64,000 nt of DNA from Proteles cristata cristata (GCA_017311185.1 JAESUZ010005462.1:744001-808000), one strand, 5' to 3'; positions 21,493 to 32,831 are shown, counted from the stretch's first letter. Numbers and translations: made by a program. The notes: generated by a model not told the origin, from the sequence alone.

Positions 21493-22325
21493 TTTCTTCC
21501 CTTCTTCTGTCACCTCTCTGCCTCCCTTCCCTCCTTACACTCTCTTACCCTTTTTTGAGGCTTCAGGCTGAGCTTAACACTTCCTAGTTCAGGGCCAGTT
21601 GCTCTCTGTGGTCCACACTAAGGCCTTATGTCCTTCATTCTCTGCCCTCCCCGTCTCCATCCCATTCCTTTCTCAACCCAGTGGCATCCACCTTTATGTT
21701 CTTAATGTGTTTCTTTTTATTTGGTTATGTTCTTGCAGAATGTACATGAGCCCCAGTCTTCCTGCCTGTAAGATAGAGTAATAATAGAACGAATTCTGCA
21801 GGTGTGTTTGGAGGAAGAACTGGCCACCTGTGCTATAAATACATGGGCCATGCCACCATCACTGGATGAAGGTTCCTTGACCTCAAAACTCTATCATCCC
21901 ACATGGAATTTTGATAAGCACAATATTGCAAATTTACCCCTCATTGTAGACTTATTTGCATTTTGCTGATTAGTAAAGGTTTTAAATATATTATATACTT
22001 GCTAGTTGTGTGGAATTCTTCTTCTGTAAATGGCTTTGCCCATTTCCCCCCATTGCAATTGCAGTCCTTTACTTGCTGACTCAAGGCCCTAGCTATTCTA
22101 GACACAGACCCCTCATTTTATATCCTGCAATTATCTTCTCTCCTTCAATCTCTTGGCTGTGGCCATAGTTGGCATACTCTGTCACTAAATGAAGTGGCCT
22201 CTTTAGGCCCTGTTCCCATCAGACACTGGGCAGTTTGAGTCCTTTGACCCAAGAAGATCTCCTTTTGGAGAGTACTTCTTGGTTATTTATAATGCCCATT
22301 CATTTGACCTTTTTCCTTTGTTCTG
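21493..22325. other. No gene seen
   Basis: Pyrimidine-rich at 21480-21560. No recognisable coding frame or repeat. Confidence 0.45.
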
Positions 22326-22329
22326 ACTC

Positions 22330-22485
22330 TTCTCTATCAATTCTTTGTTCAATGAAATATTTGTTGAGTACCTATCATGTGCAGTAAGAGTTCTAGGCAT
22401 TAACATATAAGAATGAGCAAATAGGCACAATCTCTCCCCTTAGAACACTTGACAGGGTAGGGAAGACAGACAAAAAAACAAAATA
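22330..22485 (-). mobile_element. L2 LINE 3' end, antisense
   Basis: ATATTTGTTGAGTACCTATCATGTGCAGTAAGAGTTCTAGGCATT is the complemented end of L2, followed by CTCTCCCCTTAGAACACTTGACAGGG, its usual neighbour. Confidence 0.65.
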
Positions 22486-22499
22486 AATAGCAAAATATA

Positions 22500-23075
22500 C
22501 TTCCCAAATTTCGGAGACAGCTCAGATGTCCTTCAGTAGGTGAATGGATAAATCAATGTGGTACCTCCAGACAAAGGAATATTAGTGCTAAAAAGGAATG
22601 AGCTATCGAGCTATGAAAAGACATGAAGGGAACTGAAATGCACATCACAGAGTGAAAGAAGCCAATCTGAAAAGGGTCTATACTCTGTGCTTCCAACTCT
22701 ATAATGTTCTGGAAAAGGCAAAACCATGGAGGCAGTGAAAAGATCAGTGTTTGGCAGGAGGTGGAGGAGGGAGGAAAGAATAGGTGGAACACGGAGCAGT
22801 CCTGGGACAGTGAAAGTACACTGTGTGATACCACAATCATGGATATGTATCATCATGAATTTATCTAAGCCCTCAGAATGTACAACACCAAGAGTGAACC
22901 CTAATGTAAACTATGGGCTTTTGGTGATATCGTGTCAGCATGGATTCACGGATTCTAACAAATGTCCCACTCTGGTATGGGATGTTGATGGGGAGAGAGC
23001 TGTGCATGAGTGAGGACAGGTGGTAGGTATATGGGAAATCTCTGTACTTTCCCATTCAATTTTCCTGTGAACCCT
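22500..23075 (+). mobile_element. L1 LINE relic, 3' end, sense
   Basis: TGTCCTTCAGTAGGTGAATGG, then CTCTATAATGTTCTGGAAAAGGC and GAGTGAACCCTAATGTAAACTATGGGCTTTTGG is the 3' UTR of the same L1MA/L1MB-type family seen in antisense at 95-530. No frame survives. Confidence 0.88.
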
Positions 23076-23082
23076 ATATATA

Positions 23083-23085
<3 letters not shown>

Positions 23086-23129
<44 letters not shown>
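23086..23129. repeat. (GT)22 microsatellite
   Basis: An uninterrupted GT run directly after the L1 3' end and a short TATATATA. Its length and purity suggest it is polymorphic. Confidence 0.97.
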
Positions 23130-23132
<3 letters not shown>

Positions 23133-23149
23133 CTGTGTTAGCCAGTGTT

Positions 23150-23465
23150 AAGTATTATAGAAAAAAATAGAGAAGAAGGTGAAATTCATAAATGCTTTGA
23201 GAGTTTGGGTCCAAGAAGGCCTCTTCGAGGAAATACATTTGAGCAGAGACCTGAAGGGAGTAGGGAGTGAGCCACGAGAATATCAGGATATAGCAGCAAG
23301 TTCAAAGATCCTGAGGCAAGAATCAGCTTTGTGTGTATTTCAGGGGCAGCCAACAGGACAGCGTGATGCTTGTGTGAGAGAAAGAGTTGTAGAAAGTCAG
23401 TCTGGAGGACTGGGCAGGAGCTAGAGCATTCCAGAGCCAACCTATAGACCAAAGCAGGAACTATT
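23150..23465 (-). mobile_element. L2 LINE relic, antisense
   Basis: GAGCAGAGACCTGAAGGGAG, TGAGCCACGAGAATATCAGG, CCTGAGGCAAGAATCAGC and GAGCATTCCAGAGCC follow the complemented L2 region upstream of its 3' end. Confidence 0.65.
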
Positions 23466-24325
23466 CCATTCCCCTGATTGACATAAGATATTCTTTCTTG
23501 AGTTAACACCTGAAGCTCAGTCTTTCCTTCCCAAGTGACGGACAGTTCAGCTCTGATTCATTTACATATGATTTTATGGTTTAAAATGAAAAGTCAGTCT
23601 TTAAATATTTAATCATTATTGGAGATCATCTCCCCACCACCCACCAGTTATAGAATGTTGAGCAGTTTGAGTAAGGTGGAAATCCATGGAAGTGGTAAAT
23701 TAGCCCCTGTGTATAGAGAGTATAATCATTATTGGAATTATGTGCATCGACACAAAGAAGATTTTTATTTTTAATTAGCAGAGATAAGTCATTTGTAGCC
23801 AACTGAGAGTTTAATAACTCTTTTCAGTAAGATGTAAGAGTTTGGAGAAATTAATCCTTTGAAAGCTGGGATTTAAAAAAAAAAAGACAAAAGAAAAAAA
23901 GCTTTCCTTAGTGCTAGCCTTGCCATTTCCTGCCTAATTTAGTGCAGTATTCTATTGGTTCAAAATGTTTTCAATTAAGAAAGACAAAACCTCCTATCCC
24001 AGATTAATCAAAATTCACTTTAAGTGACTTAAATTAGCAACAGGAAGGGGAAGCTTCATCAACTTGAAAATTAAACTAAGCAACATTTGGTTTATTATTT
24101 GGAAGTGAAAGTCAAAGGAAAATTTAATAGAATTTAATAGAATTTCTAAATAAAACAGCATATGCTTTAAATTTTCTATCACAAAATTCAATAACAAGTA
24201 TTGTGTTAGACCATGTATCGGGAGCATGGTTAGAAGACATCTCTGAGAACATTCCTTGATCCTCATGTAGTGCACACAGGTCATGAATTTTCCTCTTCCT
24301 CTGTCCAACATGGATGTGATTGGCT
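23466..24325. other. No gene seen
   Basis: AT-rich and repeat-poor by eye. A short 12-bp tandem (ATTTAATAGA) lies near 24121-24145. Confidence 0.45.
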
Positions 24326-24334
24326 ATTTCCCAA

Positions 24335-24645
24335 TGAAAGCTGTTTTTCAGTACCTTGTACACACCAGGTCCTCCCTGCTATGTGGCTTTGTGGATGCTG
24401 TTTCCTCCATGAAGGACACCCTTCCATCCTCTTTTCATTTAGTTCTCTCTCTCCTACTGGTCTTCAAATCTTAGCTCATTGTTACCTCCTTAGGAAGATT
24501 TCTCTTGGCCTCTCAGAACAGAATGCTATTGTCTCTCTGTTAATAGTGCTTGTCAAAACAGCATTTGTGGGGGAAGATTCATGTTTTTAATCCATACCAT
24601 GTTTTTAGGGCACCTCAATGAACATTTATTGAATAAATGACTGAT
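24335..24645 (+). mobile_element. L2 LINE 3' part, sense
   Basis: CTTCAAATCTTAGCTCATTG, then TCCTTAGGAAGATTTCTCTTGGCC, ending AATGAACATTTATTGAATAAATGA, the L2 terminal wording. The two overlapping plus frames here are shadows. Confidence 0.6.
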
Positions 24646-25400
24646 AGGAGGATTTGTACAATCACTAGGAGGGCAATTGCTATTGAAGTATTTGAATCAG
24701 CCAATGCAAAGATCCAAAAATGTCTTAGCTATGAATGCTGGCTTTATTGTGATTAAACTGGACCCTTAATATTTTCCTAATGAACAGATGATTTTGTTTT
24801 TCTCAAGTTTTTGGATCCAAGATTTAATGTTATCAGGGTAAGGTAAAAACTGCTGATCGCTTCCCCTGTTCTGATAAAAATCTCTAAAAACCCAAAGAAA
24901 GGGGACTTTATAGTGATGTTGGATGTATACATCAACATGGTCAAGTTTGAGATTAACTATTGGCTTTTAATTTGGTAGCAGTATTTTCCTTATCTCCTTC
25001 ATCATATGTAATCAAGGGAGCCTAAAAATAAAACATCGGATCTACTGAGGAAGACAGGAGAGAAAGAAAATGAAGAAGAAAAATATGCAGAAAGGAGAAT
25101 TATAACTATATGTAATTCTTTTCTAGAACATTTTCTGTGGAATAACTGATAAATAGCCAGTTCTTCATCTGTTTCCTTGGTGTCCTTAGCTCTTTGCCCA
25201 AACAATCTCATCTTAGAACTATTACTCTTCAAATGTTTCCAAATATAATTGTGATAAAAATACTGTAAATTTCCCAATAATTAAACAATAGTTTGTGTAT
25301 ATGAAAATAAATGGAACAGCAAAGCGAACCAGAGAGAGTCCAACAATACCACAGTGAAGATGCATCACAAACTCTGGGGGCCACAAGGCTTCTATCTGGT
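24646..25400. other. No gene seen
   Basis: Minus frames at 25002-25426 have no domain or motif I recognise. Confidence 0.45.
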
Positions 25401-25403
25401 CCA

Positions 25404-25556
25404 GCATTTTCCCAACTGTGGTCCATAGACCATCAGCATAGCATCAATATCAATGGGGAGTTTTTAAAATCAGAATTTCTGGGAGTTGCCTTGGAAGTTC
25501 TTGGTTTTAACATGTTGCCCAGATAATTCTTACAAACTCTGATTTGAGAACCACTG
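25404..25556 (+). mobile_element. MER20-like hAT-Charlie element
   Basis: TTTTCCCAACTGTGGTCCATAGACCATCAGCAT through CTCTGATTTGAGAACCACTG. The right end, GAGAACCACTG, is the intact complement of the family's start. Confidence 0.7.
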
Positions 25557-27075
25557 ACCTAGGCTGGCCCTCTTGTTTCATAAATGAGGAAAGTTAAGCA
25601 TATTCCTGGGATTATCCAGCTGTTGACCAGTAGGAAGGAGACTGGACTCTCTGGACAGGGCCTTCATCTGTGATCACCATCAGATACAGAACTTTCTGTG
25701 AGGTCTGCTAGTGATAATAAAAGAACACTTCCTGCAGAATTGCCATATTGCTGCTTCTTATTCACATCATTCTTAAATCGCTGGGGTCATGAATGTCTTG
25801 ATCATTGGAACTCACTATAACACCAAAGGCTGGGATTCCAGCTAGAGGTTGACTGGAGGACTTGAAAACTATGCTTCCCAAGTGTTCCTGTTCAGCCCTT
25901 CATGACCTGGACACCTGGTGGCAGGGGGCAACATACTTAGAAGGAACTTGCGATGCCAAGAAGTGTAGTCAGGCCTTGGACAAATAGGCTTTCAGTAACA
26001 GTTTCCCTCTGTGTTCAAAATAGCATCCACCTCGTCATTTAGTTGAGAATGCTTTTTCAGATTTACTGCAAAATTTCACAGCCTGCCTGGAATGTCACTA
26101 ATGTTTTAAAAGTTCAGGCCCTGTAGTATCTTTGGGGGTGTGCAAGCCTCATAGAGGTCAATGAAAACCACCCAGGACTGAAAGGCTGCATGATCAATGC
26201 ATTTAGCAAAAATCCCATTGCCCTTTAGAAAGCAATTTATTTTTTTTCCAGAACTGAGAGTTATGTTTACTGAACATGAAGTCTTAAGTAGGAAGTATCA
26301 CTTTTTCATTGTGGGGGCTCAAGGGGAAGGAAATAGTTATTACTCAGAGTAACTTTCCCATGTTAACCAAGGTTTAAATGTAAAGGATGAACTTGAGAAG
26401 ACCCCCCCTCTGGGAACTGAGCTATTCATAACTCTAGAAAGTACAGCAGGCACCCTGCAAAGGTCACTGTTGTTCTCCTTCCTGACCTTTATCGCTAGTG
26501 CAGTGGGTACAGCAAACCAGTGCCTGCATGTGGGCGGAGGAACGCAGCAAGGCAGGCTGATTTATTTTAGTTGAGATGAGATTACAAGTGGTTGAAAGTC
26601 CTCCTGGAAACCAGACAGTCAGCCCATATGTGGGAATGTGATCAGGAGCTACCCTGTAAGGTCAAAATCTGAACCTCTCAGTGCAGTCTCCAAGCCAGCA
26701 TGGCTCACCTTTCTTTCTGAGAATGGATGGTCCCCAGGCTGGATCAAGATTTCGAGGGCTTGCCCTCACCCTTCCCAGCTAGGCCATTGGATCTGCAAGC
26801 CAGTGACATGTTGGGGCACTTGAGTCAAGGTTGTGGAATTGATAGGAGGCCACCGTGGGCATTCTTACTTCAGACCATGCCTTCTTCTCCCTGGCACCCG
26901 ATTTTTCTCTTCAGTCCCACCCACACAAAACACCTAAGGTATCCATGTGGTGTCCAGTTTCCAGTTATAAGACTTCGAGTTTTTAAAATTTACTCTAGTG
27001 TTAAAACCACATATTGAGACCCTGAAACAAAAGTTGATTAAACATTGTTGACTTTCACTGGTACAGTGACACCCA
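25557..27075. other. Repeat-poor stretch, no gene seen
   Basis: Plus frames at 26638-27017 show no domain. No repeat recognised. Confidence 0.45.
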
Positions 27076-27077
27076 TT

Positions 27078-27218
27078 TGAGAAAGAGAGAGACAGAACAC
27101 AAGTGGGGGAGGAGCAGAGAGAGAGAGGGAGACACAGAATCAGAATCTGAAGCAGGCTCCAGACATTGAGGTGTCAGAGCTCTGTCTCAGCTGGGTGTCA
27201 GCACCCAGGCACCCCAAG
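27078..27218 (-). mobile_element. CAN SINE, antisense, internally deleted
   Basis: GAGAAAGAGAGAGACAGAAC, GAGGGAGACACAGAATC and GAAGCAGGCTCCAGAC are the complemented 3' half. The sequence then jumps to CACCCAGGCACCCC, the extreme 5' end. The head between them is missing, so it was deleted after insertion. Confidence 0.85.
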
Positions 27219-28119
27219 GCAAAATATTCTAAGACAAAGAGGAATGCAGTGAATCAGTATGCAGCTCTCTGTAAGGAAATGCAGATGAAAAACAATACAG
27301 AAGAAGTATTCACTTTTCAGTTTCCCTATGTAGAGAAAATACCCCCACTTCCATTGAGCAGTTAGCAACTATTCTTCCTGGCAGCTTGCTCTTCTCAGTT
27401 ATAACTCCCAAATGGGTTTGGATGCCCCAAAGCTTCAAAAATGCTGTGGTGAGATGACAGGCAGTGGTAGGTGCATCCACTCAGACCTGGAATTGTGATG
27501 ACCAGTGAACCAAACATGGCCTGTGCTCCTGGAGTTAATACAGTGACCAGCTAAGGTCACACATGACTTCCCTCCTTATGTCTTTCACTGACTATTTCAA
27601 CAAGTATTTATTTCGTCCTATTTAGGGAGGTCCTTTATAATATGCTGGGGACGTCTTCTCTTCCCCAGACTGTTTTCTGCACAGTGTCCTTCATAACCCA
27701 GTTCTGATAACTGTACAAACGTGGTGGCCTGCTCTAGTTTGCCAAAATCCCAGGATAAGAGAGTGCTAAGGTCCATAACTCCAGTGCTGTGTCCAACTAG
27801 ACCAGAATGTGCTCTGACAAGAGGTCACAATTCCAACAGTGGAGCTTAGAGTCACTGTTTTTGCAGTGGGGGGAAGGTTGCCTCATTGGTCAAGGGTTCA
27901 AGTCCGAGATACATTCAAGACCTCAGAAATCATTACCAAACCAACAAGGGGAAACTAATCCTCAAAGAGGACTAGTTTCCCTGACAAACACCTTTATTTT
28001 TACACAGAAATTGAAAATGGATGGACCATATTTTGAAATAAGCCTTATTTCAGGGAATTCCCCACCTATTTATGATAATCCTATTGCTAAAGAAACACTG
28101 CTCAAATGAAATGCATTTA
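27219..28119. other. No gene seen
   Basis: A 100-codon plus frame (27807-28109) has no recognisable domain and no flanking splice pair that I trust. Confidence 0.45.
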
Positions 28120-28560
28120 CCCTGGGGCCATTCAGTGAAATTGTCCTACAGAGACCAGCATAGCAGTGGAGAGACAGCCCTTCAGTAGTGCATTCTTTAT
28201 GGTAATGGATTTGGATGGCCCTATTAAACTCTTGACAATTTTTTTTTAAATTGAGGGTGGTGATGGTTAAATGGAGATTTGAAGCGATCTGGGAATTATG
28301 CTGCAGAGAAAATATGACAGAATACAGAGATGTCCCCTTGTTTCTGGAGCTGTTATAATCTGACCATAAATAGCAATGTTAAGAGGAGACTAATTATTTT
28401 TCCCCATGGAGGAAGAAACGACAGCTATAATCTAAAGAGTGAAACCTGAACCAAGGCATTCAATATTTTGTTTAATGTTTGCATCCTGCGGCCAAGTTCA
28501 AAAAACTATTATCTGAGAGGAGGTTAGAAGGCATAAAAACGGTGATGGGAAGTGAGGTTC
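28120..28560. promoter_or_regulatory. Candidate conserved non-coding element, CArG/MEF2-like site
   Basis: A repeat-free stretch. CCATAAATAG at 28364-28373 is one base from an SRF CArG box and, on the other strand, close to a MEF2 site. A CTAATTATTTTTCC homeodomain-like word follows at about 28391. No coding frame is present. Function is inference only. Confidence 0.18.
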
Positions 28561-28639
28561 CTGCTCTGAATGCCAACAGAGGGTGTGCTCTCAGAGTTGT
28601 TTAAGCCTTAGAGATACTCTCTAGGTGTGAACTAGTGGT

Positions 28640-28800
28640 CTGTCTCCATTTGACCTTCTCTTTCCACCCCATGTGGTACACTTGCTTCTGATGCAGTTGC
28701 TGATTCTATATCCTAATGTATTAGGCTGAGCACACAATTAGTGAGCCCCCAATCAGTGCCCAATTAGTATCTGATGAATGAAAGAATGAATGACAGGAGT
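28640..28800 (-). mobile_element. Possible L2 3' end fragment
   Basis: ATCTGATGAATGAAAGAATGAATGA resembles the L2 terminal repeats, but the preceding match is poor. Confidence 0.3.
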
Positions 28801-29164
28801 CCCTGGAGAGGGGCCATACCATGCAGACCTGGATCTGGCTAGCGTCTCTGCTATTCCTTCATTCAACTTTTGTTTCTCTGCTATTCTGAAGTTACCCCTG
28901 TTGCATTGTTTGGGCTCCACAAAGACATACGTTTTCCATTTTTTATCACATATTCTTTTTTTTCCCTGGGCTCATGAGCACTATAGGGGAAGTTGGTCAT
29001 GGTGAAGTAAGCACAGCTTCTCACCACCCCACTACTCACACCGCTGCTTAAATTCCACTTGTGGACCAAGCTCAGATTTCTGTCTTGGGGATTCCTGATC
29101 CCAGACAAATCACAGGGTGTGCTTAGATTACTCTCCCAAGTATCCCTGATGTATGCTTCTTAGA

Positions 29165-29341
29165 CTCTAGTGGCATCAGAGTCATCTTGAGGGTTTGTGT
29201 TAAAACAGGAGTTTCTTGGTCCCTTCCCCAGAGTTTCCAGGGTAGGTCTGGGGTGATGCCCTGAATGTGCATTTCTAACAAGTTCTCGGGTGAAGCTGTG
29301 CTGATGCTGCTATTCTGGAGACTCCACTGGAGAACCTCTGC
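29165..29341 (+). mobile_element. MER20-like hAT-Charlie element
   Basis: GGCATCAGAGTCATCTTGAGGG, then AATGTGCATTTCTAACAAGTTCTCGGGTGA, ending GGAGAACCTCTG follows the same family as 25404, with decayed ends. Confidence 0.6.
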
Positions 29342-29344
29342 TCT

Positions 29345-30150
29345 AACTTGAACCCAGGGGCCCTTTAGAAGCCCCAGTTGTCTTCAAGTTCACCCCACTA
29401 CATTTACAAACCACTTCCGTTCTTCAGGACATTTAAATGCCTTAGCCTACAGCAAACCAGACCTCTACTACTCTAGAAGTGTTTCTTGGCCATCAGCTAA
29501 GCAGATTCAGGAGTTGAGGTGGCTCTTTCTGCTCTGCAGGATCTGATTCATCACCTGACTATGCTGGTTATTTTGTACATTTCAGAGTCTGACACTGCCC
29601 CCCCCCTTACATTCAATGTGTAGACTTGGGGATTGAATGTGACTTCCCAAGGAGCCCCATAGCAACGAGTCATTACTGGTAGCATTTGGCACCATGCCCA
29701 GGCAGCCTAGCTTCTAGAGAAATCCCTACTGCTCAGTTAAGGAGCCCATCACCAGTGAAATGCAAACTTCCAGACAAGCCAAGATGTTAGCTGGGGCCTG
29801 CCTCCCATAAGTGTTGCTGCCTTGTTGAGAAGAATCTTAGAATGTGTCCAGGATCCCCCAGGACTATTGAGAAGCCATATGTGATTTGGGTAACCCAGGA
29901 GGTGAGACCATTAGGATGCTCAAATGAACCCTTTCTTTGTACTTTGGCCAAGGCCTCAAAGACCACATCTTCCCACATCCTGAATGAAAGGAGTCTGGTT
30001 GCACAGCACCCACCAGCATTGATGGTTCCCCATGAAAGGGACCAAAGGGAGGGCAGCCAAGAGCCAAGAATTCATCTGGGAGGAAGGGATGGGGTCTTGC
30101 AGATCCCCTCACTCCTTATTCCTCTCAGCTTGCTGCACAGCCTAAGGGGC
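29345..30150. other. No gene seen
   Basis: A plus frame of 164 codons (29842-30336) begins here but runs straight into the L1 at 30168, so it is not a gene. No repeat recognised. Confidence 0.5.
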
Positions 30151-30167
30151 AGAATGCTCCTTCTTCC

Positions 30168-31056
30168 CAAACAACCCAGTGAAGAAATGGGCAGAAGATA
30201 TGAACAGACACTTCTCCAAAGAGGACATCCAGATTGCCAACAGACACATGAAACGATGCTCAGCATCGCTCCTCATCAGGGAAATACAAATCAAAACCAC
30301 ACTGAGATACCACCTCACGCCAGTCAGAGTGGCTAAAATGAGCCAATCAGAGAACTCTAGATGCTGGCGAGGATGTGGAGAAACGGGCACCCTCCTACAC
30401 TGTTGGTGGGAATGTAAACTGGTACAGCCCCTCTGGAAAACAGTGTGGAGGTTCCTCAGGAAACTAACAATAGAACTCCCCTATGACCCAGCAATAGCAC
30501 TGCTAGGAATTTACCCAAGGGATCCAGAAATGCTGAGGCATAGGAGCACATGTACCCCAATGTTCATAGCAGCACTCTCCACAATAGCTAAAACATGGAA
30601 AGAGCCTAAGTGTCCATCAACAGATGAATGGATCAAGAAGATGTGGTTTATCTATACCATGGAATACTACATGGCAATGAGAAACAATGAAATCTGGCCA
30701 TGTGTAGCAACATGGATGGACCTTGAGGGTGTTATGCTGAGCGAAATAAGTCAGGCAGAGAAAGACAAATATCATGTGTGCACGTATAGGAGGATTAGGA
30801 GGAACTTAACAGAGGACCAAGGGGAGAAGAAGGGCGGAAATGGTGGGGGAAAGGGGAGAGGCAAACCATGAGAGACTCTTGAATGCTGACAAAAACTGAG
30901 GACTGGTGGATGTTGGGGGGAGGAGGGGTGGGCATGGAGGAGGGCACTTGTGGGGATGAGCACTGGGTGTTATGTGGAAACTAATTTGACAATAAACTAT
31001 TTGTAAAAAAAATTAAAAAAAAAAAAAAAATAAAACTTGGCAAAAAAAAAAAAAAA
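30168..31056 (+). mobile_element. Young 5'-truncated L1 with perfect target-site duplication
   Basis: A sense L1 with only the last ~230 codons of ORF2 plus the 3' UTR. The frame is open from the truncation point (GTG AAG AAA TGG at 30179) to 30871. It contains [20 protein letters not shown] (the cysteine-rich ORF2 motif), [14 protein letters not shown] and [19 protein letters not shown]. The 3' UTR has G-rich runs and AATAAA at about 30993. It ends in two A-runs split by TAAAACTTGGC. The 17-bp duplication AGAATGCTCCTTCTTCC is identical at 30151-30167 and 31057-31073. Retrotransposition-incompetent because it lacks the endonuclease, RT and promoter. Confidence 0.97.
30179..30871 (+). pseudogene. 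L1 ORF2 C-terminal fragment, open for 230 codons
   Basis: This is not a host gene. It is the ORF2 protein tail after the reverse transcriptase, including the CCHC-like C..C...H....C arrangement in [16 protein letters not shown]. Against the second young L1 at 47937, this copy lacks one base in the last codons. That replaces the short GGLGGT-type ending with a read-through basic, glycine-rich tail ending GKGRGKP. Confidence 0.9.
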
Positions 31057-31073
31057 AGAATGCTCCTTCTTCC

Positions 31074-31718
31074 AAGAAGTCAAGTGACAGGGCTTCAGGG
31101 CCTCCCCCCTGAGATTAGGGTGCAGAAGGACAGCTGTGTGTCTACACAGCCCTGAGGCCCTGAGGGGAGGATGTGATTCACCAGTCATAGAAAGTGGGAC
31201 TGCTGGTTCTCCTACTTGGGTATGAGATTTGAGGTGATGGGTGGGGCAACCCCCAAAGGGTGGACACCCTGTGGCTGAAGGAGCTTCAGTGGCAGCCAGG
31301 GAGAGGAAGGGGTTTCACCTGCATCCTGGAATCTACACCAGGGTTGGCATGAGGGAGTCCCTGAGAAACTGACTAAAGCAACCCCCTTCAGAAAGCAGGG
31401 CTTTGGGCATCTGCCAAGCCCAGAGGACTTCAGAACAGAGTACACAGTGCCAGCCACAGAAGGCTCTATCCCTCCACTCATTAGCAGGCCCTGGAGGGGG
31501 CCCAGGTGCAGCCTTGTGGGGGACAGGTGAATAAGGGTGGCTACAGACATCAGAAAAGACTTGGGGCATGCTCAGACTTTATCCAGGTCTCAGGAAAGAC
31601 CCAGCACAGAAAGGGACTTCCAGGACCCAGTGGGAAGAGTCTAGTTTCTTGAGGAATTGGAATCTCCACAGATTCCTCTCCACCAGCTCCTTCCTTATAC
31701 CTGGGACACTTCTCTATT
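31074..31718. other. No gene seen
   Basis: Minus frames at 31212-31569 lack a domain. GC content is somewhat higher than in the neighbours. Confidence 0.45.
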
Positions 31719-31720
31719 TA

Positions 31721-31953
31721 CAATAAAACCTTGGATTGTGAATAACTTGTTCTGCAAGTGTTCCACAAGATGAGCAAACATTTCTAATAAATTTTAACTT
31801 GCTAAATGAGTGATGTCTTGCACTACAAGTAGTATGTGACACGGAATGTCACAACTGAGCCAATGGTTCTTGAAATTCACTATGATATATGAGTGCTTTG
31901 GATTACAAGCATATTTCCAGAATAAACTATGCTTGCAAACCAAGGTTTTACTG
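31721..31953. mobile_element. Mariner/Tigger-type MITE with terminal inverted repeats
   Basis: The ends are inverted: CAATAAAACCTTGGATTG at the left, and the complement of the right end begins CAGTAAAACCTTGGTTTGC (16 of 18 matching). TA flanks both sides (31719-31720 and 31954-31955), the Tc1/mariner target. At 233 bp with no transposase frame it is a non-autonomous copy. Confidence 0.85.
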
Positions 31954-31955
31954 TA

Positions 31956-32233
31956 TAATGTTCCCCCACCCTGATAACTAGAAGGAGATCTTTTCCTTTC
32001 ATAATCAAAGGTCACATTTTTGTGCATTTTACTATATTCCAGGATCTGTGAATCATTGAAATGTACATTTTTAAATTTAATTCTCAAGAGACCCTATGCT
32101 GTACCACCATCTATTTCACAGACCAGGAATCTAAAGCAGATTTATCCAGTGACTTCCACAGATTACGAATAATGTGACCGGCTTAGAACCAGGGCAGTGG
32201 GATGCCAGAGTCTGAGCTAACATTTCTCTTCTG
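31956..32233. other. No gene seen
   Basis: Possible decayed MIR wording (CAGACCAGGAATCTAAAGCAG, GGCTTAGAACCAGGGCAG) in antisense near 32115-32220. Too weak to call firmly. Confidence 0.35.
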
Positions 32234-32433
32234 CAGTGGTTCTCAATGTAGGGAAGGAGGGGGCAACTGTTGGCATGTCTGGAAATGTTCTTGCTCACAT
32301 CTGTGGATAAGGGTGGCGTGTGCTGTGAGCAGCTAGCAGGTCAAGGCCAGGGATGCTACTGAACATCCCAGAGCATACAGGACAGCAAAGAATTATCAGC
32401 TCAAGATACCAATAGCCTGAAGTTGAGGAACTC
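32234..32433 (+). mobile_element. MER5A hAT-Charlie element
   Basis: CAGTGGTTCTCAATGTAGGG, then GGCATGTCTGGAAATGTTCTTG, GGCCAGGGATGCTACTGAACATCC, ACAGGACAGCAAAGAATTATC and GAAGTTGAGGAACTC follow the MER5A consensus along its whole ~190 bp length. Confidence 0.85.
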
Positions 32434-32444
32434 TTTTTCTCCTT

Positions 32445-32831
32445 TTATTTGCTCACCAGATGGAAATAGTTTCATTTTTCTGATTATGAAAGTAATATAT
32501 CATTATAAAAAATCCATTCATTCAGAAAAATAGACATGAAAATTACCTGTAATCTCATCACCAGACAACTATAGTTAATACGTTTGTTTATACACACCAG
32601 ACAACTATAGTTAATATGTTTGTTTATACACACTCAGGTTTGTTCTTCTGTGGATGTACACATGTATGCATGCGCACATTTTTCTTTCATGCTGCCTTTC
32701 TTTATGTTTTTCTTTTTTCAAAAATAGAATCATGTTGTAGATGCTGATCCTTATGCCAACATTTTTACTCAACTGTGCATTGTAATAAAAATATATATTG
32801 TAGACTTTTCTCCTTGTCAATGAATACAGAT
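32445..32831 (-). mobile_element. L1 LINE 3' end (L1ME/HAL1 style), antisense, first part
   Basis: GATTATGAAAGTAATATATC, AATTACCTGTAATCTCATCACC, AAATAGAATCATGTTGTAG and CTTTTCTCCTTGTCAATGAATAC is the complement of an L1ME-type 3' region. It contains a 36-bp tandem duplication. The next part of the same L1 resumes at 33591. Confidence 0.7.
32559..32630. repeat. 36-bp tandem duplication
   Basis: Two head-to-tail units, 32559-32594 and 32595-32630, starting CACCAGACAACTATAG. They differ at one base (ACGTTTG versus ATGTTTG). The near-identity contrasts with the much older L1 around it. Confidence 0.95.

Noticed and set aside
29842..30336. 164-codon plus-strand open frame
   Set aside because: It runs from unique DNA across the target-site duplication into the L1 in a frame different from ORF2, so it is a chance frame.
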